Assembly: GCF_900109515.1 (NCBI RefSeq)
Contig: NZ_FOBD01000010.1
Coordinates: 124,001-188,000 of the forward strand
Length of the DNA stretch: 64,000 bases
Origin: Paenibacillus sp. OK003
Lineage (GTDB): Bacteria > Bacillota > Bacilli > Paenibacillales > Paenibacillaceae
Direction of reading: 5' to 3'
Shown: positions 29,727 through 39,492 of the stretch, in pieces
How the letters are laid out: the number at the start of each line of letters is the position of its first letter
Numbering within the stretch: the stretch's first letter is position 1
Position numbers and translations under genes: made by a program
The notes under the pieces: generated by a model
What the model was told of the DNA's origin: nothing
What the model saw: the letters and a program-made list of their open reading frames with translations, nothing else
The model's database searches: none

Positions 29727-30542
29727 ATGAATTTGAAGAAAAAATGGATGAAAACCGTGGTAACCAGCAGTCTGACAGCCGTACTCGCCGTAGGGGTTAT
29801 GCTCCCTGCTTCCGCTTCTGCTGCAGATGCATCATATAAAACAACGACTAAAACTGCAACGTATAAAATTACGAGTGCGGAAAGCTTGAAAGCGTACATT
29901 GAACAATGGTTGAAAGATAATGGTTACACTGTAACCACTGGCGAAGGGCAAACAACAGTAGAGAAGCCTGCAACACAGCCTGATCAAACAACTAAACCTG
30001 ATCAAACTACCAAACCTGCTCAACCGACAACACCTGCAAAACCGGTAACACCTGCAAAACCAACTCAAGAAGATAAACCGGCAACTACACCAGCCAAAGA
30101 TCCTTCAAATAGTGGAACTGGAAATGGAACAACTACAGGCAACACAGGCAACAGTGGCAGCGAGAGCACACAATCGGATTTTGCAGCTCAAGTCGTAAAA
30201 CTTGTGAATGCTGAGCGTGCCAAAGCTGGCCTGAGCGCATTGGCTTCCGATGCTCTGTTGGACAAAGTAGCTGTAGCCAAAGTTAAAGATATGAGCAACA
30301 ACAATTATTTTGATCACCAATCACCGACCTATGGTTCTCCGTTTGACATGATGAAACAATTCGGAGTAACTTACAGCTATGCTGGCGAGAATATCGCAAA
30401 AGGGCAAAAAACACCTCAAGAGGTTGTTACAGCCTGGATGAATAGCGAAGGCCACCGTGCGAATATCCTGAGCAAAAACTTCACGAAAATCGGTGTTGGA
30501 TACTACAACGGATACTGGGCTCAAGAATTTATCGGTAATTAA
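29727..30542 (+). CDS. Secreted CAP-domain (SCP/PR1, YkwD-like) protein
   Basis: A ~271-residue exported protein. A signal peptide ends near ASASAAD (~residue 35). A Thr/Lys/Pro/Gln repeat linker (PDQTTK and PAKP units, ~80-140) follows, and the C-terminal CAP domain spans ~150-271. The domain shows VKLVNAERAKAGL, NNYFDHQSP, YSYAGENIAKG, MNSEGHRANIL and IGVGYY. Bacterial CAP proteins are extracellular and mostly of unknown activity. AAGGAG is only four bases before the ATG; the TTG at 29733 has better spacing, so the true start may be two codons later. Confidence 0.9.
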   Translation: MNLKKKWMKTVVTSSLTAVLAVGVMLPASASAADASYKTTTKTATYKITSAESLKAYIEQWLKDNGYTVTTGEGQTTVEKPATQPDQTTKPDQTTKPAQPTTPAKPVTPAKPTQEDKPATTPAKDPSNSGTGNGTTTGNTGNSGSESTQSDFAAQVVKLVNAERAKAGLSALASDALLDKVAVAKVKDMSNNNYFDHQSPTYGSPFDMMKQFGVTYSYAGENIAKGQKTPQEVVTAWMNSEGHRANILSKNFTKIGVGYYNGYWAQEFIGN

Positions 30543-30582
30543 TTTTATTTTATTGAATAATATTCCGATTTTAGTTCAAAAA

Positions 30583-30631
30583 AAGGTTATGTCGTCACAG
30601 TTCGAAGCTGTGCGTGACATAGCTTTTTTTT
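30583..30631 (+). terminator. Terminator after the CAP-domain gene
   Basis: GTTATGTCGTCACAG and CTGTGCGTGACATAGC pair imperfectly around TTCGAAG, followed by T8. Confidence 0.85.
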
Positions 30632-30791
30632 GTTAAAAGCATATTTGAAACTGAATTCTGCTTATTACAGCGGCAAAATTTGCAAATTAACGACAGAACA
30701 TTTATGTTATTTAGAAAAAGCGTCATCTTAATGTAAAATCATTTTAAATTTTAAGTACCCGGCCAGGTGTACATGAGCGGAGATGTGATGA

Positions 30792-31658
30792 ATGAAAAAA
30801 AGAAATCTTGATTCAGCGCCATGGATCTGGAGAACCATTAGCACAGTATCCATATTAACAACATTGCTGCTGTTATTTGGATTTGGATACGCCATTAAAG
30901 ACGTCATTTTTCCTGAGGGAAATGCCCAATTAGATACAGGACAGCAAACAACGACACCTGCCAAAGATAATGGACAATCCACGCCTGCGGTGAAGGATGG
31001 CAAAATTCGAATGGCTGTGATCGGTGATTCCTTGGCAAGAGGTACGGGGGATGATGAAGGGCTTGGATTTGTAAGACGGGCAGGGAATTTGCTCAAAGAT
31101 CAGGGATATGATGTACAAGTGTTGAACAATATGGGTGTGAATGGTTTGAGAACAGACGCATTGTTGAACAAGTTAGATGAACAGGGCGTACGTTATGTCT
31201 TACAACAATCCAACTTTATTCTGTTGTCGATTGGAGCCAATGACCTATTCCAGGGCGGACAGGTTCTTCAGGGAGAAGACACGCCAACGGCAGAGACACT
31301 TACTGCGGCATTACCGGAGACGTCGAAGCGTTTGCAGGAGATTTTGAAGAAAGTGAAAGAAATTAACCCTGATGCACAGATTGCCTACATAGGGCTATAC
31401 AATCCGTTTGGGGATGTGAAAGAACTCAAAGAGCCGGGAAATGCGGTTGTAACTGCATGGAACGATGCTGCAATGAAGGTTCTGAACAACGAGGACAAAA
31501 TGACACTTGTGCCTACATTTGATCTGTTTGAAAATCATCTGGGACAGTATCTGTCGTCAGATCATTTTCATCCCAATGGAGAAGGCTACGAGCAAATTGC
31601 CGTTCGGATTGCACAGGAATATCAGGCAGAGACTCCAGCAGAAGGGAGCGGAAAATAA
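30792..31658 (+). CDS. Membrane-anchored SGNH/GDSL hydrolase
   Basis: A 288-residue protein with one N-terminal membrane helix (~12-38) and an extracellular esterase/lipase-type SGNH domain. Block I is VIGDSLARGTGD (nucleophile Ser), block III is LLSIGANDL, and block V is SSDHFHPNGEGYE with the Asp-His pair. The preferred substrate is unknown; relatives deacylate lipids or polysaccharides. Its stop codon is directly followed by the start of the ABC ATPase, so the three genes 30792-33606 form a tight operon. Confidence 0.9.
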   Translation: MKKRNLDSAPWIWRTISTVSILTTLLLLFGFGYAIKDVIFPEGNAQLDTGQQTTTPAKDNGQSTPAVKDGKIRMAVIGDSLARGTGDDEGLGFVRRAGNLLKDQGYDVQVLNNMGVNGLRTDALLNKLDEQGVRYVLQQSNFILLSIGANDLFQGGQVLQGEDTPTAETLTAALPETSKRLQEILKKVKEINPDAQIAYIGLYNPFGDVKELKEPGNAVVTAWNDAAMKVLNNEDKMTLVPTFDLFENHLGQYLSSDHFHPNGEGYEQIAVRIAQEYQAETPAEGSGK

Positions 31659-32624
31659 ATGGCACAAGAACAGACTGATTCCGTATTGTCCGTGCAGCAT
31701 CTGAAGAAAAAGATTGGACGCAAATGGATCATTAAGGATGTCACTTTTGATGTTAAACCAGGCGAGATTTTCGGTTTTCTCGGACCGAATGGTGCCGGGA
31801 AGACAACAACCATTCGAATGTTAGTTGATCTGATTAAACCGACAGAAGGTAAAATTCAAGTCTGTGGATATGATGTCAATCGTGATCCTGAACGGGCCTT
31901 GAAATATGTCGGTTCTATAGTTGAAAACCCGGAAGTGTACACGTATTTGACCGGATGGGAGAATCTTGAGCATTTTGCCCGTATGCAGCCAGGGGTGGAT
32001 AATGACCGTATTCAGGAAGTTGTCGATATTGTACGCCTCGATCAGCGGATTCATGATAAAGTAAGAACTTACTCTCTGGGGATGCGTCAACGGCTTGGCA
32101 TTGCACAAGCTTTGCTTGGACGGCCGCGGCTGCTGATTTTGGATGAGCCAACGAACGGACTTGATCCCAAAGGGATTAAGGAACTCCGCATCTTTATCAA
32201 ACAGCTTGCGAGCGAAGGCATGGCAGTATTCGTCAGCAGTCATTTGCTCAGCGAAATCCAGCTTCTCTGTGACAGGGTGGCGATTATCAGTGCAGGGCGC
32301 GTGCTTGCAGTTGGCGGTGTCAATGAACTAATTGAGGACCATTCCAAATTGGCAATATGGCATGTTACTCCGCTGGAGGAAGGTAAAAAAATGCTGCTGA
32401 ATGCAGGCATTTCCCTGGTGGATCGGCCTGCTGATGTTATGGACGATACCATTGTTGCAGGGCTTGGTCCGAATGCTGTCGTTGCTGAAATGCATGAAGA
32501 GCGGATTGCGGCTCTGGTGCAGCAAATGGTGCAAGCCGGAATTCAGGTTGAAGGTGTGCAGCGGATTCAGCCTACGCTGGAACAGCTATTCTTAAAAATG
32601 ACAGAAGGTGAATCCATTGAGTAA
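31659..32624 (+). CDS. ABC transporter ATP-binding protein (BcrA/DrrA type)
   Basis: A 321-residue ATPase. Walker A is GPNGAGKTT (near 45), the signature is YSLGMRQRLGIAQ, Walker B is LLILDEPTNGLD, and the C-terminal extension (~215-321) is typical of the bacitracin- and lantibiotic-type exporters. It starts immediately after the SGNH hydrolase stop and overlaps the permease start. Likely exports or removes a lipid-like or antibiotic substrate; this is inferred from family only. Confidence 0.92.
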   Translation: MAQEQTDSVLSVQHLKKKIGRKWIIKDVTFDVKPGEIFGFLGPNGAGKTTTIRMLVDLIKPTEGKIQVCGYDVNRDPERALKYVGSIVENPEVYTYLTGWENLEHFARMQPGVDNDRIQEVVDIVRLDQRIHDKVRTYSLGMRQRLGIAQALLGRPRLLILDEPTNGLDPKGIKELRIFIKQLASEGMAVFVSSHLLSEIQLLCDRVAIISAGRVLAVGGVNELIEDHSKLAIWHVTPLEEGKKMLLNAGISLVDRPADVMDDTIVAGLGPNAVVAEMHEERIAALVQQMVQAGIQVEGVQRIQPTLEQLFLKMTEGESIE

Positions 32625-33606
32625 CATCATGCCGCTGATCCGAAACGAAACGATTAAGATGGTAAAGAAGAAACGTCTTTATATTATTTTTATCGTACTC
32701 GCGGTCCTGGTTCCGATGTTTACGTATGCCCAGATGAAATCTGCGGAAAATAATCGTGACAAGTTTGGCGGCGATTGGCGGCTTGAACTGCAACAGGCCA
32801 TTACGGATAATCAGAACTCGCTTGGCAGTGACCGGGTACCTGAAGAATATAAAAAGTACAGGACTGTGTACATTCAGCAAATGCAATACTATCTGGAGAA
32901 TGACATCAATCCCAAGGAGCCTGGCGGTGTAACTTTTACACGGGAATTCATGAATAACGCCGTTGGACTGTTTATCCCGCTGCTCATTATGGCAATCGCT
33001 TCGGATCTGGTATCCGGTGAGCGCACCACAGGAACGATTAAAATGCTTCTGACCCGTCCGGTCAAACGTTGGAAAGTGCTGCTGAGTAAGCTCATAACGC
33101 TGATTATGTTCGTGTCGATTATTGTGGTGTCGGCGTACATTATCTGTTATGTCATCTCGGGAGCGGTGTTCGGATATAAAGGTTTCGGCATGCCGATCTT
33201 TACCGGGTTTAAGGTTGTGGGCACAGATGTCGATATGTCGGCAGTCCATGCTGTGGACCAATGGCTGTACATGCTAATGCAGGCAGGGCTGATCTGGTTT
33301 GTCAGTATTATTGTGGCAATGCTTGCCTTCATGGTCTCTGTATTAGTGCGAAGTACAGCTGCAAGTATTGTTATCATGATGGCAGCTCTCATAGCAGGGA
33401 CGATTCTCACCAGTATGGCCGCATCCTGGCAGTCAGCCAAATATTTGTTTATGGTTAACCTCGAACTTCCAGATTATTTGTCGGGCGGATTACCACCAAT
33501 TGAAGGGATGAATTTGGGTTTTTCCCTTATTGTGCTTAGTGTTTGGGGCATCGCTTCACTCTTTGTGTCATTCATTGTCTTTACGAAACGGGATATCTTG
33601 AATTAA
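32617..33606 (+). CDS. ABC transporter permease (ABC-2 type)
   Basis: About 329 residues, six membrane helices and a large loop after the first helix (~40-115). The segment ASDLVSGERTTGTIKMLLTRPVKRW is the cytoplasmic coupling motif of ABC-2 permeases. AGAAGGTG favours TTG 32617, which overlaps the stop of the ATPase; GTG 32608 and ATG 32629 are in-frame alternatives. It pairs with the ATPase as the membrane half of the exporter. Confidence 0.88.
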   Translation: MSNIMPLIRNETIKMVKKKRLYIIFIVLAVLVPMFTYAQMKSAENNRDKFGGDWRLELQQAITDNQNSLGSDRVPEEYKKYRTVYIQQMQYYLENDINPKEPGGVTFTREFMNNAVGLFIPLLIMAIASDLVSGERTTGTIKMLLTRPVKRWKVLLSKLITLIMFVSIIVVSAYIICYVISGAVFGYKGFGMPIFTGFKVVGTDVDMSAVHAVDQWLYMLMQAGLIWFVSIIVAMLAFMVSVLVRSTAASIVIMMAALIAGTILTSMAASWQSAKYLFMVNLELPDYLSGGLPPIEGMNLGFSLIVLSVWGIASLFVSFIVFTKRDILN

Positions 33607-33682
33607 AATGGACAAGGATAAGAAAACATCTGTTTGCATTTCAGGCATTTTTTTAGTTGCAAGTTAAGAAGGGGGAGCATGA

Positions 33683-35662
33683 ATGGTCGAGCAAATCGAT
33701 ATGTCGGCAGGTTCGACAGGCGGAGGACATGGGTCTTCAGGCTACGACGCGGACGACATTCAAGTACTTGAAGGACTGGTAGCGGTACGGAAACGGCCGG
33801 GGATGTACATCGGCAGCACCAGCTCTTCGGGTCTACATCATTTGGTATGGGAAATCGTGGATAACGCTGTCGACGAACATCTCGCCAAATTCTGCTCCAA
33901 AATCGATATCACGCTGCATAAGGACGGTTCTGTTACAGTTCAGGATAACGGAAGGGGAATTCCGACAGGTATACATAAAACAGGGATTCCTACTCCCCAG
34001 GTCGTGTTTACGATTTTGCACGCAGGCGGAAAGTTCGGTGGATCAGGATATAAAAAATCCGGCGGTTTGCACGGTGTAGGTGCGTCAGTTACAAACGCAT
34101 TGTCCGAATGGCTTGAAGTCGAGATTTTCCGTGATGGCAAGATTCATCGTCAACGATTCGAGTATTGGCAGGACAAAAAAGGCGTTGAGCATGTCGGAGA
34201 ACCGGTGTCTGGTCTCGAAGTATTGGGCAATACCAATCGAACGGGAACAAAAGTTACGTTTAAACCGGATATTCGGGTGTTTCAGAGCGGCATTCAATTG
34301 AATTATGATACACTGGCAGAACGTCTTCAGGAGATTGCTTTTCTGAATTCGGGTCTGAGAATTGTACTCAAGGACGAACGTTCAGGCAATCAGGATGAGT
34401 ACATGTACGAAGGCGGAGCAAGCCAGTTTGTTGCTTTTCTTAACGAAAATAAAGATGTGCTGCATGATGTCATTCACTTCTATGCGGAGAAGGATGACAT
34501 TGAGGTCGAAGTGGCGATTCAGTATAACGCGGGTTATACGGAAACGCTGGCGTCGTTCGTCAACTCGATTCCCACTAGGGGCGGCGGTACACATGAGACC
34601 GGATTCAGAGCAGCTTATACACGTGTGATGAATGATTACGCAAGGCGTACCAGCATGATTAAGGAAAAAGATAAAAACCTTGAAGGTAATGATTTGCGTG
34701 AAGGCATGATGGCTGTCATCAGTGTCAAAATGTCGGAGGTCGAATTCGTAGGACAAACGAAGGACCAACTCGGTAGCGCTTCCGCGCGAAGCGCAGTGGA
34801 TTCTGTCGTGTCCGAGAACATCCAGCGGTTTTTGGAAGAAAATCCGCAGGTTGCGCAAACGTTGATTCGCAAAGCGGTTCAGGCCTCCAGAGCCAGAGAA
34901 GCTGCACGCAAAGCACGTGATGAGATGCGGACGGGCAAAAAACGCAGCGAAAGCTCCAACCTCAATGGCAAGTTGACTCCGGCACAATCGAAGGATTTTA
35001 CCCGGAATGAACTGTTTATCGTCGAAGGGGATTCCGCAGGTGGTTCAGCTAAACAGGGACGTGACTCCAAGATCCAGGCGATACTCCCGCTTAAGGGGAA
35101 ACCGCTGAATCCGGAAAAAGCAAAGTTGGCTGATATCCTCAAAAACGAAGAATACCGCGCCATTACATCGGCGATCGGGGCGGGTATTGGAACCGAATTC
35201 GCAGTTGAAGACAGCAATTATTCCAAAATCATAATTATGACGGATGCTGATACGGATGGTGCACATATTCAGGTACTATTGCTGACTTTCTTTTACCGCT
35301 ACATGAAACCTTTAATTGATGCAGGGAAAATATATATCGCTCAGCCGCCATTATACAAACTCACACGCAAATCAGGCAAAATGGCTAGTGTACGTTATGC
35401 CTGGACGGATGAAGAGCTGGCGAATTACATGAAAGAATTTGGAACCAATGTGGAGCTCCAACGTTATAAAGGACTTGGCGAGATGAATCCGGATCAATTG
35501 TGGGAGACTACAATGAACCCGGAAACACGTGCATTGCTCAAGGTACAGATCGTTGATGCAGCGAAAGCGGAGCGTCGAGTATCTACGCTTATGGGTGATA
35601 AAGTTGATCCGCGCAAACGCTGGATTGTAGAGAACGTCGACTTTACAGAGTACGAAGAATAG
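33683..35662 (+). CDS. parE: DNA topoisomerase IV subunit B
   Basis: The 659-residue ATPase subunit of topoisomerase IV, which decatenates daughter chromosomes. GHKL motifs are DNAVDEH, DNGRGIPTGIH and GGLHGVGASVTNALS; the TOPRIM motifs are EGDSAGGSAKQGRD and DADTDGAHI. Pairing with the downstream ParC subunit (rather than GyrA) and position away from an origin region favour ParE over GyrB. GGGGGAG precedes the ATG. The parC ribosome site overlaps its stop codon, giving translational coupling. Confidence 0.95.
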   Translation: MVEQIDMSAGSTGGGHGSSGYDADDIQVLEGLVAVRKRPGMYIGSTSSSGLHHLVWEIVDNAVDEHLAKFCSKIDITLHKDGSVTVQDNGRGIPTGIHKTGIPTPQVVFTILHAGGKFGGSGYKKSGGLHGVGASVTNALSEWLEVEIFRDGKIHRQRFEYWQDKKGVEHVGEPVSGLEVLGNTNRTGTKVTFKPDIRVFQSGIQLNYDTLAERLQEIAFLNSGLRIVLKDERSGNQDEYMYEGGASQFVAFLNENKDVLHDVIHFYAEKDDIEVEVAIQYNAGYTETLASFVNSIPTRGGGTHETGFRAAYTRVMNDYARRTSMIKEKDKNLEGNDLREGMMAVISVKMSEVEFVGQTKDQLGSASARSAVDSVVSENIQRFLEENPQVAQTLIRKAVQASRAREAARKARDEMRTGKKRSESSNLNGKLTPAQSKDFTRNELFIVEGDSAGGSAKQGRDSKIQAILPLKGKPLNPEKAKLADILKNEEYRAITSAIGAGIGTEFAVEDSNYSKIIIMTDADTDGAHIQVLLLTFFYRYMKPLIDAGKIYIAQPPLYKLTRKSGKMASVRYAWTDEELANYMKEFGTNVELQRYKGLGEMNPDQLWETTMNPETRALLKVQIVDAAKAERRVSTLMGDKVDPRKRWIVENVDFTEYEE

Positions 35663-35674
35663 AAGGTGCTTGGA

Positions 35675-38137
35675 ATGAGTCTATCAGAACAATTTATGCC
35701 GGCCTTTCTCGAAGAGGTCGTAGGTGACCGTTTCGGTCGCTACTCCAAATACATTATTCAGGACCGGGCCATTCCCGATGTACGGGATGGATTGAAGCCG
35801 GTGCAGCGGCGTATTCTTTACGCTATGTACGATTCAGGTAATACACCCGAGAAACCATATCGGAAGTCCGCAAAAACGGTTGGGGATGTTATGGGTAACT
35901 ACCATCCTCACGGGGATTCCTCCATCTATGATGGTATGGTACGGATGGCACAGCCATGGAAAATGGGGCATATGCTCGTGGACGGTCATGGAAACTGGGG
36001 ATCACAGGATGATGACCCGGCAGCGGCCATGCGGTATACGGAGGCCCGTTTGTCGCCCATCGCATTGGAGATGCTTCGGGATATTGAGAAACGGACTGTT
36101 CTGTTTAAGGATAATTTTGATAATACGGCCAAAGAACCGGTTGTATTACCATCGCGTTATCCGAACCTGCTGGTCAATGGTGTAAGTGGGATATCGTCTG
36201 GCTTTGCAACGGAGATTCCTCCGCATAATTTGCGTGAAACCATTGATGCTTGTATTGCCGTGATGGAGAAGCCGTCGATTGAATTGGACGAGATCATGAT
36301 GTTCATCAAAGGTCCGGATTTTCCGACAGGCGGATTAATTATGGGCGGCGACGGCATTCTGGATGCTTATCGCACAGGTAAAGGACGCATCTATCTCCGC
36401 TCCAAAACCGATATCGAGAATATGCGCGGTGGCAAACAGCAAATCGTGATAACCGAGATTCCATATCAGGTCGTAAAATCCCGTCTGGTTACAGCGATGG
36501 AGAACATTCGACTGGAGAAGAAGGTTGAAGGCATTGCTGAAGTGCGGGATGAGAGTGGGCGTGAAGGCCTGCGAATCGTGGTTGAGCTGAAAAAAGAAGC
36601 GGATGCGCAAGGTATTTTGGCTTATTTGCTGAAGAAAACCGACTTGCAGGTCACTTACAACTTCAACATGGTTGCGATTGTAAACAAAGCCCCTCAGCAA
36701 TTGGGATTGAAATCAATCCTCGAGGCTTATATTGCCCATCAGCGTGAAGTTGTGACGTTCCGTACCCGCTTTGAGCTGGAGAAGGCGGAAGACCGTGCAC
36801 ATGTGCTGGAAGGTCTGGTAAAAGCTCTTAACATCCTTGATGAGGTCATTGCGGCTATTAAAGCGTCGAAGAACCGTCAGGATGCTCAAAATAACCTGAT
36901 GTGGATGTTTGGTTTCTCCGAACGGCAGGCGGATTCCATTCTGACTTTGCAATTATACCGATTGACCAATCTGGAGATTACTTCTCTGGAAAAGGAACTC
37001 GGCGAGCTGATGAAAAAGATTGCGCAATTACGCTCCATTCTGGATAGTGACCGCAAGCTGATCGGAGTCATCCGCAAAGAGCTGATGGAGATTCGTGAGA
37101 AATACGGCATTGACCGTCGCTCAGCCATTCAGGGCGAAGTAGAAGAACTCAAGGTTAATCTGGAAGTGCTGGTGAACGCCGAAGATGTATTTGTCACCTT
37201 GTCCAAAGAGGGCTACATCAAGCGTACAGGCATGCAATCATTCACACGCTCCGGCGGGGAACGTAACGCAAGTGGTGTGAAGGAAGGCGATTATATCGCT
37301 CAGGTCCTTGAAGTGAACACGCTTGAGAACCTGCTGGTATTCACGAAGAAGGGCCAGTATTTCATGTTGCCTGTGCATCAGGTACCGGAATTCAAGTGGA
37401 AAGATCCAGGTACGGCGATCGTCAACGTCATTCCTCTTGCAAAGGATGATCGCATCTCAAGTGTGCTTGCCGTGAAATCCTTCGAAGAACCGGACCACAG
37501 CCTGGTCTTTGTCACCCGCAAAGGACAGGTGAAACGTACCGAGCTGAAGGAATACGTCACCAAGCGTTCCGGCGCAGTAGCCGCATGCAAAGTTGGTAAG
37601 GATGATGAGGTATTATCCGTTCATCTAAGTACAGGTGACAAGGACATCATGCTGATCACCAAAGAAGCCATGGCCATCCGGTTCCGTGAGGATGAAGTGA
37701 ATCCGATGGGACGTGTGTCTGGAGGCGTACGGGGTATTCAGTTAAAAGAAACGGATGAAGTCGTATCTGTTCTGTGGGTGGAAGGCGATGAAGGCGAGGT
37801 TGCTATATTGTCTGACTTGGGTTATGGCAAACGCTCGTTGCTGCTGGATTATGCTCTGCAGAGCCGTGGCGGTAAGGGACTGGCAACATTTGAGTTCAAG
37901 GAAGGCAAACGGGTAAAACCAAACGGCAGTCGAATTGCCGGAGCTTTCTATTGCCGGGAACAACGGAACGTAACGGTGATGACCAAGGAAGGTCAATCAC
38001 ATCACATTTCTTCCGAAGCTGTGCCTATTACTGAACGGAAACATATCGGTAAATTGCTTGTGCATGTGGACAAACAGGATGAAATTGTGGAGCTTATTAT
38101 GGATCTCGCAGAGAATCAGACAGCTTCTTCTTCCTAA
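35675..38137 (+). CDS. parC: DNA topoisomerase IV subunit A
   Basis: The 820-residue DNA-cleaving subunit. The catalytic Tyr121 is in MRYTEARLS. The quinolone-resistance region reads [14 protein letters not shown], with Ser82 and acidic Asp86 at the positions usually mutated in resistance, so it looks quinolone-sensitive. The C-terminal half holds the beta-pinwheel repeats ([30 protein letters not shown]). ATG 35675 is chosen because AGAAGGTG is properly spaced; GTG 35666 falls inside the ribosome site. Confidence 0.95.
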   Translation: MSLSEQFMPAFLEEVVGDRFGRYSKYIIQDRAIPDVRDGLKPVQRRILYAMYDSGNTPEKPYRKSAKTVGDVMGNYHPHGDSSIYDGMVRMAQPWKMGHMLVDGHGNWGSQDDDPAAAMRYTEARLSPIALEMLRDIEKRTVLFKDNFDNTAKEPVVLPSRYPNLLVNGVSGISSGFATEIPPHNLRETIDACIAVMEKPSIELDEIMMFIKGPDFPTGGLIMGGDGILDAYRTGKGRIYLRSKTDIENMRGGKQQIVITEIPYQVVKSRLVTAMENIRLEKKVEGIAEVRDESGREGLRIVVELKKEADAQGILAYLLKKTDLQVTYNFNMVAIVNKAPQQLGLKSILEAYIAHQREVVTFRTRFELEKAEDRAHVLEGLVKALNILDEVIAAIKASKNRQDAQNNLMWMFGFSERQADSILTLQLYRLTNLEITSLEKELGELMKKIAQLRSILDSDRKLIGVIRKELMEIREKYGIDRRSAIQGEVEELKVNLEVLVNAEDVFVTLSKEGYIKRTGMQSFTRSGGERNASGVKEGDYIAQVLEVNTLENLLVFTKKGQYFMLPVHQVPEFKWKDPGTAIVNVIPLAKDDRISSVLAVKSFEEPDHSLVFVTRKGQVKRTELKEYVTKRSGAVAACKVGKDDEVLSVHLSTGDKDIMLITKEAMAIRFREDEVNPMGRVSGGVRGIQLKETDEVVSVLWVEGDEGEVAILSDLGYGKRSLLLDYALQSRGGKGLATFEFKEGKRVKPNGSRIAGAFYCREQRNVTVMTKEGQSHHISSEAVPITERKHIGKLLVHVDKQDEIVELIMDLAENQTASSS

Positions 38138-38150
38138 TAAGAATTCAACT

Positions 38151-38200
38151 AAGACTCTTTGCAACGCAGGGAAACCTGTCATGTGAAGAGTCTTATTTTG
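38151..38200 (+). terminator. Terminator of parEC
   Basis: AAGACTCTT and AAGAGTCTT form a perfect 9-bp stem with an inner CAGG/CCTG pairing, followed by ATTTTGTTG. Confidence 0.85.
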
Positions 38201-38366
38201 TTGTTCGGACGCGGATTAAAAGAGGACCTCCATGCGAAGTTTAACAACCTTCGTCGATTACGGTCGATCGCTGGGAAATTGAAAAAAGGCAGCAGGAATG
38301 CGGCTTTGAAGGGCGAAAACTTAAGCAGGTGAAGTGATAACCGGTTGCAGAGAGGAGCGATTCAAG

Positions 38367-38804
38367 ATGTATAATTCTGATTTTGCCAAGTGCTGGTCGA
38401 GGCTGACCAAGGACTACAAGCTGCATATGGATCATGAGCTGGCACCGTCGTTAACAGAGGCGCAGCTGGCTGTACTGGAGGTTCTTGAGGATCACGAGAA
38501 GATGAAACCATCCGATCTGATTCCTTTTCTGGCTACAACACCTGCAGCAGTAACGATGTTGTTGGATCGTATGGAGAAAAACGGACTGATTCGCCGGGAT
38601 CGGGATGATCAGGATCGACGAATTGTATGGGTATCCCTATCTGATAAGGGACGCATGGAGACCGAACGGGGAATCACCATTCGCAATGAATTTATGAATT
38701 CGGTGCTCAGCAATATTTCAATGCATAACCAGCAGTTGCTGGTTTATCTATTAGGTAAAATGACGACACCAAAAACAAAAGAGCATGCCTTGTCCACATC
38801 TTAA
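38367..38804 (+). CDS. MarR-family transcriptional regulator
   Basis: A 145-residue winged-helix protein. The recognition helix region is KPSDLIPFLATTPAAVTMLLDRME, and the wing is DRDDQDRRIVWVSLSDKG, typical of MarR. Start ATG 38367 follows AGAGGAG; a GTG at 38334 is in frame but unsupported. It is a single-gene unit with its own terminator; the target genes are unknown. Confidence 0.9.
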   Translation: MYNSDFAKCWSRLTKDYKLHMDHELAPSLTEAQLAVLEVLEDHEKMKPSDLIPFLATTPAAVTMLLDRMEKNGLIRRDRDDQDRRIVWVSLSDKGRMETERGITIRNEFMNSVLSNISMHNQQLLVYLLGKMTTPKTKEHALSTS

Positions 38805-38827
38805 TGATGTTGGACGGACGAATAATA

Positions 38828-38888
38828 GTAACCATGGAACTCTTGCTGAACATGCAGGAGGGCTGTGGTTATTTTTTATTGATGTGTA
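38828..38888 (+). terminator. Terminator after the first MarR gene
   Basis: AGTAACCA pairs with TGGTTATT across a 35-base loop that contains a smaller stem (CTTGCTGAACATGCAGGAG), followed by T6. Confidence 0.65.
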
Positions 38889-38952
38889 CTTTAAAGAGTT
38901 TTGTCTGCTTTAACGGGCTAAGAATAATCTCTAAAATTTTATATGTAAAGAG

Positions 38953-39017
38953 TTGACTATGTAAATATTTTTGTTATAATAAATAATTGTTCCCCTGATA
39001 TTTCGTGTACGAAATAT
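38953..39017 (+). promoter_or_regulatory. Promoter and palindromic operator of the MarR-MFS operon
   Basis: -35 TTGACT (38953-38958), a 16-base spacer and -10 TATAAT (38975-38980). Downstream lies ATATTTCG-TGTA-CGAAATAT (38998-39017), a perfect 8-bp inverted repeat, about 18 bases after the -10. This is the normal position and form of a MarR autoregulatory operator. Confidence 0.85.
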
Positions 39018-39045
39018 TATATTCCATAAGTAAAAGGGTGAATTA

Positions 39046-39492
39046 ATGTCTGACACATACGAAGTATTCTACATTATTAATTCGTTTCGGCAGGTCAATC
39101 AACTGCTCTTCCGGGCATTCTGGAATGAAAACAAGGAAATTGAGCTCACTTCGATTCAATTTATGGTGTTATCCATTTTGAAGGAGCGCCCTTCGATCGG
39201 TATCAATGAAGTGGCTGAACTCTGTCATATGGGCAGCAGCTCCATGAGCGCTGTGGTCGAGCGTCTGGTCAAGGGTAAGTACATTGTTCGAACGCGATCC
39301 GACTCGGACCGTCGATCCGTAAAGCTTCAAATTACGGACAAAGGAGAACAGGCTCAGGAGGAAACACACCGTTTGTGGATGGAGCGAGTGTCACCTATTC
39401 TGGATATTCCGAAGGAAGACCTTGAGCACCTGCTAAGAATTCATAATCAAATGATTGAAAAGTTAGAAGGAAGAGAGATGAACGACCAATGA
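39046..39492 (+). CDS. MarR-family repressor of the adjacent efflux pump
   Basis: A 148-residue winged-helix regulator. The recognition region is NEVAELCHMGSSSMSAVVERLV, and the wing is SDSDRRSVKLQITDKG. Its stop overlaps the pump start by four bases, so the two are translationally coupled. It probably represses the operon through the palindrome at 38998-39017 and is released by the pump's substrate. Confidence 0.92.
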   Translation: MSDTYEVFYIINSFRQVNQLLFRAFWNENKEIELTSIQFMVLSILKERPSIGINEVAELCHMGSSSMSAVVERLVKGKYIVRTRSDSDRRSVKLQITDKGEQAQEETHRLWMERVSPILDIPKEDLEHLLRIHNQMIEKLEGREMNDQ

